A stretch of DNA of 64,000 nucleotides from Farysia itapuensis (GCA_023212645.1 JALBYC010000003.1:1-64000); one strand, 5' to 3'; shown: positions 26,533-37,915, counted from the first letter of the stretch. Notes: a model not told the origin generated them from the sequence alone. A program made the numbers and translations.

Positions 26533-28479
26533 ATGAAGGTGGCTTTCTTGGCAATTTTCCTTTTCGGGGTCAACAAGGCTCAAGCGCAGGTCGCTGGGGT
26601 CGCTGCATTTGACCACGGTACTCCATCAAACACCGTCGAAATCACTGTCGATCAGTCATCCTCGAAAAAAGTCACCTTCGGCTCAGGATTTGTTCTCGAG
26701 ACTGGCATCAACGGAGGCAGTGAGGGCGGCCTATACCCTGAGCTCCTCGCCAACCGTGATTTTGCCGAAGTAGACCTGAAATGGGCCCCCCTTGGACAAG
26801 GAACCAAGGTCTTCGCGATCAACGAAGGCGCTCGTCGGGTTGCCTCTGTCACGGGCTCCGCAGCTGCAGGTGTTTGTGGAATCTCTAATGCTGGCTTTCA
26901 TGGCAAGATCACGTTTGTGCCTGGTGCTCATCGTCTTTTCTTCACCATCAAAGGCAAGGGTTCACAATTTGTTAAGAAGGAATTCACAGCTGGTCTATAC
27001 ACAGTGGATGGACACGAGCCTTTGGTAGAAGGTAAATTCGACGTCGAACTATCCGACAAGTGGCAAAGATATGCCTTCAGACTCAACGGCAAGGCTGCAG
27101 CTGAACATGCTGGAAAGCCAGCTGTGTTCTTGATGCAAAGTACGGACGGATGTGGCTCAAACGGGTTCGAGCTTAGCACGGTCAGCTTGTTCGGTCAGAC
27201 CTGGAAAAATCTTCCCATCCGAGCTGATCTTGGCGAGGCATTGGCGAACCTCAAGCCTGCCTATGTTCGAATCGCCGCGGGCAACGACTTGGTGGGAGCC
27301 AACTTCGCATCGTTCTTCAATTGGTCGCAGAGCGTTGGCTTCATAGACGAGCGAATCGGTCGTGGATCTAGCTGGGGAGGACGTCGTCTTTCGAACGGTT
27401 TCGGGCTGATGGAACAGCTTGATCTGGCTGACCGACTTGGCGCTCTTCCCATTCTCGGTATCTACGCTGGATGGTCGTTTGGTCAAGTCGCCTCGCAGAG
27501 CGAGATGCCGCAATTCGTCAAATTGGCGCTGGATATGCTACACTTCTGTCTTGACGATCCGTCTACCCCTCTAGGCAAGCTACGCGCACAGTATGGGCGA
27601 CAGAAGCCATACATTGTCCGTCAAGTGGAAATTGGCAACGAAGACTTTGTCACAGCGCAAGCCAAAAGCACCTACGAATATCGCTACCGTGCAATCGCCA
27701 CAGCCATCAAGCAGGCTTTTCCAGAACTCGAAATCATTGCCACGACAGACGTTGCTGGCGCATCTGCGATCGATGTTCATCGTTACGGCGAATACTTTGA
27801 CGACATGTATCCCAACTGCAACCTTGTTCCGTCGTCGAGCAGTGCCAAGCAGGCTTGGATGCTCGAGTACGCTGCTCGAGGAAGCGATTTCCCCACTCTT
27901 GGCGGAAGTCTGGCGGAAGCAGTGGGTCTTCTCGGCATGGAAGTCAACGGTGATGTCAACAGAGGTGCTGCCTACGCGCCTCTTCTGCAGAACCTAGACG
28001 ACGGAAAGAAGCCAGACTGGAACCCTAGCCTGATCTCGTTCGACAGTCAGAACGTCGTTCGATCTACCTCCTACTACATCCTCGAAGGATTCGGCAAGCA
28101 TCGAATTAGCACCAGCTTCCAGGCTAAAGCGTCGGGGGATGCTCATGCCACGAAGTTGTTCTATTCCGTTGGTCTGGCCGAAGACGGGCGCATCTGGTAC
28201 ATCAAACTGGTCAACTCTGGCAGCACGCCCAAGACCGTTACCGTCAACCTCGGCGCTAGTGCTGCAGGCGCTCACGTCGTCCAAGTCTGGCAACTGAAAG
28301 GTCTGGACGCCAAAGCGTCCAATACTCTGGGCAGCGAAAAAATCGTTTCCACCACAGGTGCAGCTGGTGAAGCAAGCGCAAGGATGGCAAACAACGTTCT
28401 CCACGCGACCGTGCCGCCCTTCTCTTTCATTATCTTTACCGTGAGCTCCGGTCAGGCAGACACAATCTCCGCACGTTAG
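26533..28479 (+). CDS. Secreted alpha-L-arabinofuranosidase, GH51
   Basis: Releases arabinofuranosyl side chains from plant arabinoxylan and arabinan. 648 residues, single exon. Starting at 26533 places a clean signal peptide first (MKVAFLAIFLFGVNKAQAQ). An N-terminal carbohydrate-binding-like beta region (GVCGISNAGF to FELSTVSLFG) is followed by the catalytic barrel, with acid/base Glu370 in VEIGNEDF, a likely nucleophile Glu445 in MLEYAARG, and a C-terminal beta domain. In the smut Ustilago maydis, GH51 enzymes are known and at least one promotes cell-to-cell spread in maize; whether this is the counterpart cannot be decided here. A TATA box lies 65 nt upstream. It converges with the MATE gene, 93 nt between stops. 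Confidence 0.92.
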   Translation: MKVAFLAIFLFGVNKAQAQVAGVAAFDHGTPSNTVEITVDQSSSKKVTFGSGFVLETGINGGSEGGLYPELLANRDFAEVDLKWAPLGQGTKVFAINEGARRVASVTGSAAAGVCGISNAGFHGKITFVPGAHRLFFTIKGKGSQFVKKEFTAGLYTVDGHEPLVEGKFDVELSDKWQRYAFRLNGKAAAEHAGKPAVFLMQSTDGCGSNGFELSTVSLFGQTWKNLPIRADLGEALANLKPAYVRIAAGNDLVGANFASFFNWSQSVGFIDERIGRGSSWGGRRLSNGFGLMEQLDLADRLGALPILGIYAGWSFGQVASQSEMPQFVKLALDMLHFCLDDPSTPLGKLRAQYGRQKPYIVRQVEIGNEDFVTAQAKSTYEYRYRAIATAIKQAFPELEIIATTDVAGASAIDVHRYGEYFDDMYPNCNLVPSSSSAKQAWMLEYAARGSDFPTLGGSLAEAVGLLGMEVNGDVNRGAAYAPLLQNLDDGKKPDWNPSLISFDSQNVVRSTSYYILEGFGKHRISTSFQAKASGDAHATKLFYSVGLAEDGRIWYIKLVNSGSTPKTVTVNLGASAAGAHVVQVWQLKGLDAKASNTLGSEKIVSTTGAAGEASARMANNVLHATVPPFSFIIFTVSSGQADTISAR

Positions 28480-28572
28480 TATGCCAGAAGGTCGCATTTC
28501 TGATAGATCTAGACACGTCCGAATATATAGAGATAGAGGGTTTTGCAACAAGCTGGGACGCCGAGCGTGAAA

Positions 28573-30879
28573 CTAATTTGTCTCGTCATCGTCCTCTTCT
28601 GCTGATTCGGCGATGGAAGCAGGTCGTAATATGCGAGGGCTCCTGCTGTTGTCACGCGACTGGACGGCATCTACCACGGTGAGAGTCTGGTTGTGACGTT
28701 GGCTTGCTGTGTCTTCGACATCGCGCTTCGCAGCGTGCTCCGGCAGTGGCGCGAGCTTGGGATCGTCCAGAGACATGCGCAATTGTACCTTCTCCACTTC
28801 CCATTCCCAGTTCGTTCGGCTGATGAGCCAAAACATGCCTAAAGATCCGAAAAGCAGGGCGATGGTGAGACCGATCCAGAGCCCAGCAAGTCCCAGGTGT
28901 AGACCAGTGAATGCCAAAGCGAGACCGATCGGAATGCCAATGACGTAGTAGCTGACCATGTTGATGGCTGCGCCTTGGCCTTGTCGTCCGGTGCCTCGCA
29001 AGATGCCACCACAGACACCACAAATGCCATCAGCGACTTGGAAGAAGGCAAGCAGAGGCAAGACGTGCTCGACGAGCTTGACCACCTCGACATCTGAGCT
29101 GAATAGCCATCCCCACTGCTTGCGGAAGATCAGGAACAAAGCAGAATTCAGTCCTCCCATAGCGAGGGACAGAATCAAAGCGACTCGACTCGAAATCTTG
29201 GCTTCGGCTGCACGGTTGGCACCTAGCAGATTGCCGACTCGTACCGCAGTCGCGACCGATGCGCCAAAAGGCAGCTGGTATGTGACAGAAGAGCTGACCA
29301 ACAGTACTGACTGCGCAGCCAGAGCAGTAGTTCCAAGCAGGGACGTGACGAGACCAACAATCTCCCAAGCCCACCACTCGGCAGCCAGACTGAGCATGCC
29401 AGCGAATCCGAGATATAGAACGGGTCTGATTCCCTCCCACTTGAATGCGGCCATTGAGAATCCGTCCCAGGCATCGCGAGGTGCAAGCACGCATTGTAGG
29501 AAGCAGAGAATAGCCATGAGCCACATGGAAAGAGCTGATGCAAGAGGAGCGCCGATGAAGCCGAGGCGTATTCGCTCGGGGCCCCAAACCAGCAAGTAGT
29601 TGGCAATCGCGTTCAAGGGGGAGACAAACATGAGCACCAAAGTAGGGGCATGCATCAGACCCTGTGCTTGCAAATACCGTCGACAGGTTTCGAAGAGCGC
29701 GTAACCTGGAAGGCCGATGGCCAAGATGGACAAGAATTGACCAGCCAAGTGTGCCACTTCGGGATCCTGTCCTAGCCTGATGAGCAGTGCTTCTGCGTTG
29801 AGCCACACAGCAATGACAAATGGCAGAAGCACGGCCAGAATGATTCCCATTCGTTGTGTCCAGAGACCAACGGACTTGGGATGTTGGGTGTATGCAGACG
29901 GCAAGAGCGTGTCGAGAGCGGAGATGAAGCCGGAAATAACGCTGAAACCTGAAACGTTGGCTGTCATTGAGGCTAGCGAGGCAGCTGCAAGCTCTACAGT
30001 GCCCAGGTGACCGAGAGAGAAGACAGAGGCAACAGACAAAGAAAGCTCGAGGACGTGGGTAGCAAAAATGGGAAGTGTGTATCCGACGAGCACTCGAGCT
30101 TCTCTCCAGGCGATGTTGTCATGAGGCTCGCGACCGATGGCTTCCACCTGCTCAAGTCCAGGAGGAGGTGCTTCTCGCATCATGTTAGCTGCGGCCCAGC
30201 CACTTACGCCGGGGCCTCCATTCGCCACGCTTGCAGCGCCGGTGGAGAAGCGCCGAGCGTTCGCATTGTTGTGGGAGGCTATCGCACTTGTAGTTCCGTA
30301 AGTCGCGGAAACGGCACTTTCATTCGCCACAGCGTTATCGGCGTCATCTTGCCTAATCCTTCGAGACAAAAGAGACGTGCCCTCGTGGACATCAGCGCCA
30401 TGACGCGAGGGGTAGTCAAGATAGTCGCGATGCTGCTTATTGGCATGATGTGGCATAGGTGTAGCTAAATCTGATTGGTCTTCGATGTCTGCGGGTGGTG
30501 GGATAGCGGAGCCTCCAAGCAGGTACTGCGATGGAATACCTGCGATCTGAGGATAAGCATTGACGCTCGCTCGTCGGTTTTGCGGCGAGACAAGGGGCAT
30601 GTGAAGCGTTGTAGAGAGTCTGTTTGTCCGACCAAATGCAGGTGCTAGATGTTGTGATGGGAGCGAGATACTGCTGAGATTGTGATCTGTGGAGTCGTCT
30701 GCATGCAGAGAGGAAGACGAGCTGTGATCGTGTGGATCCTCATCGTCGTTGTGCTGATTGCTGTCGCTATGTTGAGCTTGATCGAGGCTGCCAAAGTGAT
30801 GATAAGAGCTAGGGTGACCCTGAATGAGAGTGTAGTCTCTTGGGACCGAAGAGCCGTAGCGCGACGGTGCAAAGCTCAT
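28573..30879 (-). CDS. MATE family multidrug/toxin extrusion transporter
   Basis: 768 residues from the ATG at 30879 (MSFAPSRYGSS). Codons upstream of it, though open, are Arg-rich and look like leader. Residues 1 to about 300 are a hydrophilic, Ser/His/Asn-rich cytosolic extension, longer than in most MATE proteins. Twelve membrane helices in two MatE repeats follow, opening with LVGYTLPIFATHVLELSLSV, containing ALDTLLPSAYTQHPKSVGLW and, in repeat 2, PFGASVATAVRVGNLLGANR. The proteins exchange cations for organic compounds at the plasma or vacuolar membrane. Substrate unknown. It is divergent from the GNAT gene, 227 bp apart. Confidence 0.92.
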   Translation of the reverse strand: MSFAPSRYGSSVPRDYTLIQGHPSSYHHFGSLDQAQHSDSNQHNDDEDPHDHSSSSSLHADDSTDHNLSSISLPSQHLAPAFGRTNRLSTTLHMPLVSPQNRRASVNAYPQIAGIPSQYLLGGSAIPPPADIEDQSDLATPMPHHANKQHRDYLDYPSRHGADVHEGTSLLSRRIRQDDADNAVANESAVSATYGTTSAIASHNNANARRFSTGAASVANGGPGVSGWAAANMMREAPPPGLEQVEAIGREPHDNIAWREARVLVGYTLPIFATHVLELSLSVASVFSLGHLGTVELAAASLASMTANVSGFSVISGFISALDTLLPSAYTQHPKSVGLWTQRMGIILAVLLPFVIAVWLNAEALLIRLGQDPEVAHLAGQFLSILAIGLPGYALFETCRRYLQAQGLMHAPTLVLMFVSPLNAIANYLLVWGPERIRLGFIGAPLASALSMWLMAILCFLQCVLAPRDAWDGFSMAAFKWEGIRPVLYLGFAGMLSLAAEWWAWEIVGLVTSLLGTTALAAQSVLLVSSSVTYQLPFGASVATAVRVGNLLGANRAAEAKISSRVALILSLAMGGLNSALFLIFRKQWGWLFSSDVEVVKLVEHVLPLLAFFQVADGICGVCGGILRGTGRQGQGAAINMVSYYVIGIPIGLALAFTGLHLGLAGLWIGLTIALLFGSLGMFWLISRTNWEWEVEKVQLRMSLDDPKLAPLPEHAAKRDVEDTASQRHNQTLTVVDAVQSRDNSRSPRILRPASIAESAEEDDDETN

Positions 30880-31106
30880 GACGGGAACTGTGCTGCTCGA
30901 TCGACGAGATGAAGGAAGGTGTCGATGGTGGCGTCCAACAGCAGCTTTAAGGAGCCAGCAAGAGGCATTCGAGATACGGCGGAAATCTTGCACGGAGCCG
31001 AGCGAAAAAATTCCAATACATGTTAGAGACCGAGCACCGTGGTTCGACCGCGACCGCGCTAAGCGCCAAGCCGACAAAGTCGCCGAACGTCTTCTCGACA
31101 AATTGC

Positions 31107-31574
31107 ATGCCACACAACTTCAGTGTTCGCCGGGTCGCTTTTGACCACCCAGACGCAGCGTCGCTTCGGCTCCTGCAGCAACGGGACATCGCGGAAAAGT
31201 ATGATTGGGCCGATCTGGAGCCGGGCGTGCCGCCCAGTGCCAAAGACTCAGCAATGTTCTGCGTAGCATACAACGACCAGGATGTCGCCGTAGGCTGCGG
31301 CGGTCTGCGTCAGCTCACAAAGGAGCGAGCTGAGATCAAGCGCATGTATGTCACCAAAGATGCAAGGGGGACTGGAGCTGCCAGCGCGGTGCTTGATTTC
31401 CTCGAAGCATTTGCAAAGCGACTTGGCTTCCACAGCTTAGTTCTCGAGACTGGTGACCGACTCCTCGAAGCACGACGCTTCTACCAGCGCAGTGGTTACC
31501 AAATCATTGCCAACTATGGCTACGACGACGCTGCAGCATCTTCACTATTCATGGAAAAGGTTCTGAAGTCATAA
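31107..31574 (+). CDS. GNAT family N-acetyltransferase
   Basis: 155 residues from MPHNFSVRRVAF. GNAT features are the beta-4/alpha-3 acetyl-CoA motif EIKRMYVTKDARGTGAASAVL, the following LEAFAKRLGFHSLVLETGD strand, and RRFYQRSGYQ near the end. It resembles small bacterial-type GNATs acting on small molecules or protein N-termini. Substrate not assignable. It converges with the decarboxylase-like gene, with only 29 nt between stop codons. Confidence 0.85.
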   Translation: MPHNFSVRRVAFDHPDAASLRLLQQRDIAEKYDWADLEPGVPPSAKDSAMFCVAYNDQDVAVGCGGLRQLTKERAEIKRMYVTKDARGTGAASAVLDFLEAFAKRLGFHSLVLETGDRLLEARRFYQRSGYQIIANYGYDDAAASSLFMEKVLKS

Positions 31575-31603
31575 CATTGCTCGCAACTGGATGGGCAGGT
31601 GTA

Positions 31604-32671
<1,068 letters not shown>

Positions 32672-32983
32672 GCTGTAATGGAGAGCACACACTAGTCTAC
32701 CAGGAGCATGCCACTCTTTATAGAAAAGCTTGCACTGTAGCAACGCACAAGAAAGGCACACAACGTTGGGGTAAAGATGTCCTGTATTCCGAGTCAACCG
32801 TTTGATGAAGTGGCCACCATCCTATGGCCAGACAGAATGAGACGCCGAATCGAGCTTCGAGACCCGCCAGTTCGCCATAAATCCGATTTTGGTGTGCATA
32901 ACCGACGTGTCAGAGCTGACTCTACATAGCCATTTCGCGGAAAGGTGCGACGCTCGTCAGGAATCGGAATCGCTTTGGCTCTG
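32672..32983. other. Intergenic, decarboxylase-like / NTF2-like genes
   Basis: 312 bp; no independent gene seen. It probably holds the promoter of the decarboxylase-like gene. It may also hold a tiny last exon of the NTF2-like gene (32910-32921 after an 80-nt intron with a CTGAC branch site). Confidence 0.4.
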
Positions 32984-33400
32984 TCAAACAGTGGTACTTA
33001 CTAGCCAAACTTTGTAAGTTTCGATGAGAGGCTTGGAGGCCTCAAGGCTTGACTTGTCGAACACCATCCTGCCGGCCCAGTGAAACTTGACGGTGGAACC
33101 GTTCTTGTCCATTTCGACGGTACCATCGAGCATGATGTCGTTCTCTCGCTCTGGATTCACGAAAACAGCGTTTACGACGTGCTTGCGCCGAGTGACTCCT
33201 TCCCAGCCCTTGTGTCTCCATGCAAGGATGCCATCTCTTGAGTTGGTCGGGTCCATCGGTCCGATCTGAAATTTGAGCTTGTTGGGATCGTTGACGAAAT
33301 GCTCCGTGTATTCTTGGTGGACATCCTTTGTGTCCGAGACTTTGTAGAAGGTTTCAATAAAGGCCGCGATGGGAGCAGCGATGCCACCCTTACTCGTCAT
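32984..33400 (-). CDS. NTF2-like / SnoaL-fold protein
   Basis: 138 residues as an open frame. The pattern is a helical start (APIAAFIETFYKVSDT), then curved strands with FVNDPNKLKFQIGP, RDGILAWRHKGWEGVTRRKH and TVEMDKNGSTVKFHWAGRMVF, and matches the NTF2/SnoaL cone fold used by small ligand-binding proteins and polyketide cyclases. The 3' end is uncertain: GTAAGT after codon 133 is a good donor, and an acceptor at 32922 would replace the last five residues with a short SQL end. Possible roles are a small-molecule isomerase or binding protein; no catalytic residues are identified. Confidence 0.65.
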   Translation of the reverse strand: MTSKGGIAAPIAAFIETFYKVSDTKDVHQEYTEHFVNDPNKLKFQIGPMDPTNSRDGILAWRHKGWEGVTRRKHVVNAVFVNPERENDIMLDGTVEMDKNGSTVKFHWAGRMVFDKSSLEASKPLIETYKVWLVSTTV

Positions 33401-33662
33401 GTTGTCTGGTCTACCACAAATGTACAGGGTGGTGGTGATATTGCAAATGACTCACCGTGCAATACAGCGCCTCCACTCAGACAAGACCTCGGCTATCATC
33501 ACGCAACAAGGACACGATGACATTTGATACTGGCAACATCACCTTCCACAGACTGGCACTTCATGTAAAGCATCTTGATCGAATTCGGCTCGCACATATG
33601 ACATACGAACAGCATGCTTGTTTGCGGACAAGATATGGTCTAGGCATCAGAAGCGATTACGC

Positions 33663-34167
33663 TTAGCCCGATCTGGGAAAGTCGTGCACCTTGTTGAAGT
33701 CATTGTCGCAGCTGAAGCCCGAGCCCATGATCTGGTTGTCCGAGTTTCGTCGAATTGAATACACGCAGCATGGGTGAACGCCATCGTAGTTACCAGTAGG
33801 TCGAATCGCCGAGATCCAGTAGTCTTTTGTGTACATTCTACGATATTCCGAGGAGCACATCAGCGAGAAACCTGTGGGACATTTGTAAGACAGCACGTTA
33901 GTAGTGTTACGGAGAGGGAATTTCGAACGCGAACATACCATGTCCATCACTGGTCGAGTAGCCATCGTACTGGCCTTTGCCCTGGATGGCCTCCTTGTTG
34001 ATGTCAAGGCTGGTCTTGAAGCAGATTCGAGGGTTTGCAATCAAGTTGGGGTCACTACCGCATTGCTGCTGGTGGAACACGTTGTTGATCTCAAATTTGT
34101 TCTCGGTGTCTTGTGCTGCTACTACAGCGCAAAGAGCGCCGAGGATTGCGAGAGGCTTGAAGAACAT
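33663..34167 (-). CDS. Small Cys-rich secreted protein (effector candidate)
   Basis: Two exons, 34167-33939 and 33871-33663 (67-nt intron with a perfect TACTAAC branch site, GTATGT donor, CACAG acceptor); 145 codons. The start MFFKPLAILGALCAVVAAQ is a textbook signal peptide, leaving a mature chain of about 126 residues with six cysteines (QQC, ICF, LMC, a CC pair, FSC). I recognise no domain. The Tyr-rich second half (SSEYRRMYTKDYW, NYDGVHPCC) suggests a compact disulfide fold. A TATA-like CATATAAATG lies about 80 nt upstream (34244-34254). Size and make-up fit apoplastic effectors of plant-associated fungi, which is an inference. Confidence 0.75.
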
Positions 34168-34445
34168 CTTGGTATGGAAAGTCTGAGTGACAAAGAAAGC
34201 TGGTATCGTCTGGGGGAAACGGTTGGGGTAATCACTTGGCATCCATTTATATGAGTCGACATTCCCAGAAGGGTCAGATACGGCGACTGGGTAGAGCATC
34301 TCGTGCATGCAGCGGCACAGATGAAACATGGCTGTCCAGATGTAAGCAACTCCACCAGGGTGGGTCTGCACAGCCTCAGCAGTATCCACACACAGAGCAC
34401 ACAAAGTGGGAGTGATATTGAGTGGGCACATGAGTTTCATTGAGG

Positions 34446-37193
34446 CTAGCCGGCCCCGGTAGACACGGCAAGTATTAAGTTGAACGCATCATCTCTGTGC
34501 TGCACGTTGGCCAGCAGCATGGGCGCCTTTCCATTGTTCCGAACAATCTTGAGCCCGAGTGAATTCCAAAACCCGAGTCGGATGTTTTTGGTCTTGACCA
34601 GACTATCTATGGCCTCCAAAGGGGTATGACCACGTTTTTGAGCAGGCGAGTGCAGTGGGGTAAAGTACAAATATTTGGTGTTGATATGAAGCCGGCCGGG
34701 CAGGCCCTTATACTGGCAGAAATAGCTGCCCAATTTGCGAGGCTTGAAATTGGCGTCTTTGCTGTTTTCGACATAATCTTGCTTGGCGCGCGACAGGTCC
34801 TCCAGTTGATCCCACCTAATACCATCTTCTCGGCGGTCACCGCGAGGCTTGACCCGAGCTCCCTTGGGATTCTGTACCGCGCGACGCACATCCTCTGCTG
34901 TGTGACTTTTGCCAGCAAATTTGTCAATATCGAGATGCCGCTTTCGGAGCATTTGCACAGCAAATTGAGCATCGGTGGGTGCCCCGAACGTTGCCCACCA
35001 GAGGGGGGACAGCGCTTTCCGGTGGGATGGAAAGTAGCTCTGCAGCGGCAGCAAGCAGAAGAAGGTAATGCCAAGTCCGAAAAACCCGGTCTTGTAAACG
35101 TAGTGAGAAGGTGTGAAGGTGACAAATAGATTGAGCGCTGCAAACAGAATCAGCGTACGCCTTGTCGCCGCTGGATTTCGCCATAGAATGAGATTCTTGA
35201 TTTTTTCATGAAAGTCAGCTATGAGCCCCATTGCCTCCTGCGTTGGAGCACCGTATGCTGCAGCCCAGCGCTTGTAGATTGTGAGGATATCCAGACGACT
35301 GCGTCTACGCAGCTTGTCTGACAGCGTGTTGGCGGCCTGTCCTCGTGCCATTCGCTGTTTGACCTTTTCGTGGAGGTAACTCTCCGAAGGAGGAAAATAC
35401 TTGAATCGCATAATGTAGAACATGATGGTCAACAGAAAAGCGGTTGGAATCATGTCGGTGTACCAGAGTACAAAGTAGATCATCGCAGCGGCAGCCGTGG
35501 TCTTAGGGTCTTCCCAGCGGTACAAACGGCGAATACGAAATCCCAGCTGTTCCCAAAATGGGGCAATAGTGTACAATCGCTCCAAATGAGACCGAATCAG
35601 CCCCTCGCGGTAGCTCCGATCAGGGTGATGCTCGATCTCTTCCGGAGCCAAGACTTCGACGAAGGCAAGGATGTAGGCAATGCAAAAGGCCACGCCATCA
35701 ACCCCCTCATCTTGTGCGCTTACTTGCAACTCTCCTGGGGAGCCGATCTTGTTGTCTGGCAGCTGTGGAGAGCTAGCAGAGGGAAGCAAGTGCCAGTCTT
35801 GCTCCTGATCGTCTTCCATGCCCTTGCTGTTTTTCTGTTTCGGTTTGGACGGCTTGGTCTTCTTCGATGACTTCTTCTTTGGCTTTCCTAGTGCGACAGA
35901 TGGAGAGGTTGGCTCGTCGTCCGCGTCGGACATGTCTGGAGACTTGTCATCGGCGTCTGAGGTCGGTAGATGATTCCTGGCTTTGGACACGGCGTTTGGA
36001 GAACCGTCGGTAGCTGTGCCAGGAAAACTGTCAGAGAGCTGCTTGAGACTTCGGTCCACCCTGGCCAGCATAGACGGTCGTTGCTGGGCAGCTTCTCCAT
36101 TCGGACTTTCTGGTACTGATACACGAAAGTCGGACCATTGCGGCATTCTGCGGTTTTGTCTCTCGCTTGTATGTGTTACTGTCACTGAGCGTGTATGTCG
36201 TGCAAACGTCTTGAGGAAACGTTCCAGCTCAATGTCTTCGAGCTCAAGCAGAGGTTTGCTAAGTGCTTTGGAAGCTCCACCGCTGTAAGACGAATGAGAC
36301 GATCTGCCGTCGCTCTTTGTCGACATTTCGGATTCGTGTACAGCATGCAGAGTGTCAAAGTCGATGGCTGAAGACAGCTTGCCCCTCTCACCATGACGAA
36401 GCGCATCGTAACCTTCAGCCTCGCGAATGAGGTGGGTCAACGTGTCGTCAGAATCGTCAGAGTCATATGAGGGATGTTGCAATTCATGCATGATTTCATC
36501 AAGATCCTGTCCGTCTTCGTCGAGGTCGAATAGATCAGAGTCTCGTTTGGCTTCTGACGCTGGCTTCGGACGTGCGCGACTGTCTTGCTCGGGCGATTCT
36601 CCGGTAGGACGTTTCCTCCGCGCCTCAAATATGTCGCCGGGAAAGTGTCTGGAAGCGTCGCTATCCCCCCTGTATCGCAAAGGCTGCAATGAGTCGTTCT
36701 GGCCAGAAATGTCCTGGAAAGTCTGACGTTGTCGTAAACCCTCATCGCCTGCGGCCGAGTCTTGCTTGACTTTGTGACGACGCCTTTGTTCCTCATGCAG
36801 CGCATCTTTGAGCCTACTCGCCTCAACAAATTCGTCATAGTCATCGGGAGATGAGGGACTATTTGCTTGCTGAGCGTTTGTGTCTTCGATCCTCTCATCA
36901 CCACCTGATGAGTGGCCGGGCTTCAACTTGGAAAGGAGTTTGGAGCCCATCGACTTGCGCTTTTTCTGAGCTGCAGAACTTGATACGTCGCTTTTTGCGG
37001 GGCTTGTCTGGTCATCTAGCTGCGGTCCAGTCGATTGAGGCTCCATCGATGAGGTTGCCGCAGGGTGAGATGCGAGAACAGGACTGGCATTCTTGGGATA
37101 GGCTGGCACAGAATTGAGCGTCGTATTGCCCTCCGTTTCAATGTCTCCGTATTGGAACGGCTCAACTGAGCCTGGAAGTGACGCTGCCACCAT
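34446..37193 (-). CDS. GRAM-domain membrane protein, GRAMD4-like
   Basis: A single exon, 915 residues. Residues 1 to about 480 are charged and Ser-rich, with Lys-rich segments (KPKKKSSKKTKPSKPKQK). Then comes an EEIEHHPDRSYREGLIRSHLERLYTI-type helical region. Membrane segments follow: MIYFVLWYTDMIPTAFLLTI, LILFAALNLFVTFTPSHYV and FFGLGITFFCLLPLQSYF. The C-terminus is a GRAM domain (about 820-910: LGSYFCQYKGLPGRLHINTK, then TPLEAIDSLVKTKNIRLG). GRAM domains bind lipids, and GRAMD4-type proteins sit at ER, mitochondrial or contact-site membranes. Function in fungi is poorly defined. It is divergent from the orphan gene at 37916. Confidence 0.8.
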   Translation of the reverse strand: MVAASLPGSVEPFQYGDIETEGNTTLNSVPAYPKNASPVLASHPAATSSMEPQSTGPQLDDQTSPAKSDVSSSAAQKKRKSMGSKLLSKLKPGHSSGGDERIEDTNAQQANSPSSPDDYDEFVEASRLKDALHEEQRRRHKVKQDSAAGDEGLRQRQTFQDISGQNDSLQPLRYRGDSDASRHFPGDIFEARRKRPTGESPEQDSRARPKPASEAKRDSDLFDLDEDGQDLDEIMHELQHPSYDSDDSDDTLTHLIREAEGYDALRHGERGKLSSAIDFDTLHAVHESEMSTKSDGRSSHSSYSGGASKALSKPLLELEDIELERFLKTFARHTRSVTVTHTSERQNRRMPQWSDFRVSVPESPNGEAAQQRPSMLARVDRSLKQLSDSFPGTATDGSPNAVSKARNHLPTSDADDKSPDMSDADDEPTSPSVALGKPKKKSSKKTKPSKPKQKNSKGMEDDQEQDWHLLPSASSPQLPDNKIGSPGELQVSAQDEGVDGVAFCIAYILAFVEVLAPEEIEHHPDRSYREGLIRSHLERLYTIAPFWEQLGFRIRRLYRWEDPKTTAAAAMIYFVLWYTDMIPTAFLLTIMFYIMRFKYFPPSESYLHEKVKQRMARGQAANTLSDKLRRRSRLDILTIYKRWAAAYGAPTQEAMGLIADFHEKIKNLILWRNPAATRRTLILFAALNLFVTFTPSHYVYKTGFFGLGITFFCLLPLQSYFPSHRKALSPLWWATFGAPTDAQFAVQMLRKRHLDIDKFAGKSHTAEDVRRAVQNPKGARVKPRGDRREDGIRWDQLEDLSRAKQDYVENSKDANFKPRKLGSYFCQYKGLPGRLHINTKYLYFTPLHSPAQKRGHTPLEAIDSLVKTKNIRLGFWNSLGLKIVRNNGKAPMLLANVQHRDDAFNLILAVSTGAG

Positions 37194-37915
37194 GTTAGTT
37201 AGGTCGCAGATGTCTTCATGACTAGTGCTATGTCAGTGGATGGCGGATGGTTTACCTGATTTAGTGGAGTATTTGTTCACCATACTTTTGGTGTCGCAAT
37301 TTTGAAGTCCATTTATCACATGATAAATCTCAGCTGAAGTAAAAAAGCGGGGAAGACTGCGACTGCATACACGTAAAAAAAACGTGGCTAGCGAAACGTC
37401 AATCTGACACTTTCGGGTCATGCAAATCGACGATCTTGACGATCCGAGATCTCAGGTCCTGCTGCAGCTCCACAGGGGTTCGTCGGTACTAGCCGGTGTA
37501 GACGAGACATTGTCCTCGGTGTAGTGAACCTGATGTCAGTCGGTGCAGCTGCATCGTCTCGCTCGCAGAAATTCATTTATCGGGTTGACCGCGAATCTGG
37601 GTACCAAGCTGTCCGGTCAGATGGTGTACACGCAGCGAGATGAACCTGATGCCTGAAATTAGCCCACCCTCTCCTGAATCTCTGTTGGGACCCAGACGTT
37701 AGCTTGAAAGCCACGACAGCGCCCCTTTGCATCTCAATATTATATAACGTCTCCAATACTGCTGCATCGGAAGCCTTTCCATTGCAACGCTGATCTTGTT
37801 CTCTATCCGTGGCGACGCCTTTACTCGCTGCGTTCAAACACGCTGATCCCTGCTCGATGAAACTTGGCAAAAGGTATGCTACTACTCACCATTCAACTCT
37901 AGTCGTTGTTCGAAG
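37194..37915. promoter_or_regulatory. Divergent intergenic region, GRAM protein / orphan protein
   Basis: 722 bp without a credible gene. ATTTATCA-CA-TGATAAAT at 37311-37328 is a perfect 8-bp inverted repeat with a 2-nt centre, a plausible dimer site. TATTATATAA near 37737-37746 is a TATA-like element about 170 nt before the plus-strand ATG. Confidence 0.5.
37311..37328. repeat. Perfect 8-bp inverted repeat
   Basis: ATTTATCA and TGATAAAT are exact complements separated by CA. It lies 118 bp upstream of the GRAM gene start, in a divergent promoter. Confidence 0.6.

Noticed and set aside
31020..31106. Upstream extension of the GNAT protein
   Set aside because: An earlier in-frame ATG at 31020 adds 29 residues, but the GNAT fold starts after MPHNF and the extension has no family pattern.
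30880..31113. 78-codon N-terminal extension of the MATE transporter
   Set aside because: Open but Arg/Ser-rich without conserved features. The ATG at 30879 gives a sensible start, and the region is also the promoter of the divergent GNAT gene.
37577..37870. Minus-strand 97-codon frame in the divergent promoter
   Set aside because: No family pattern and overlaps the likely promoter of the orphan gene.
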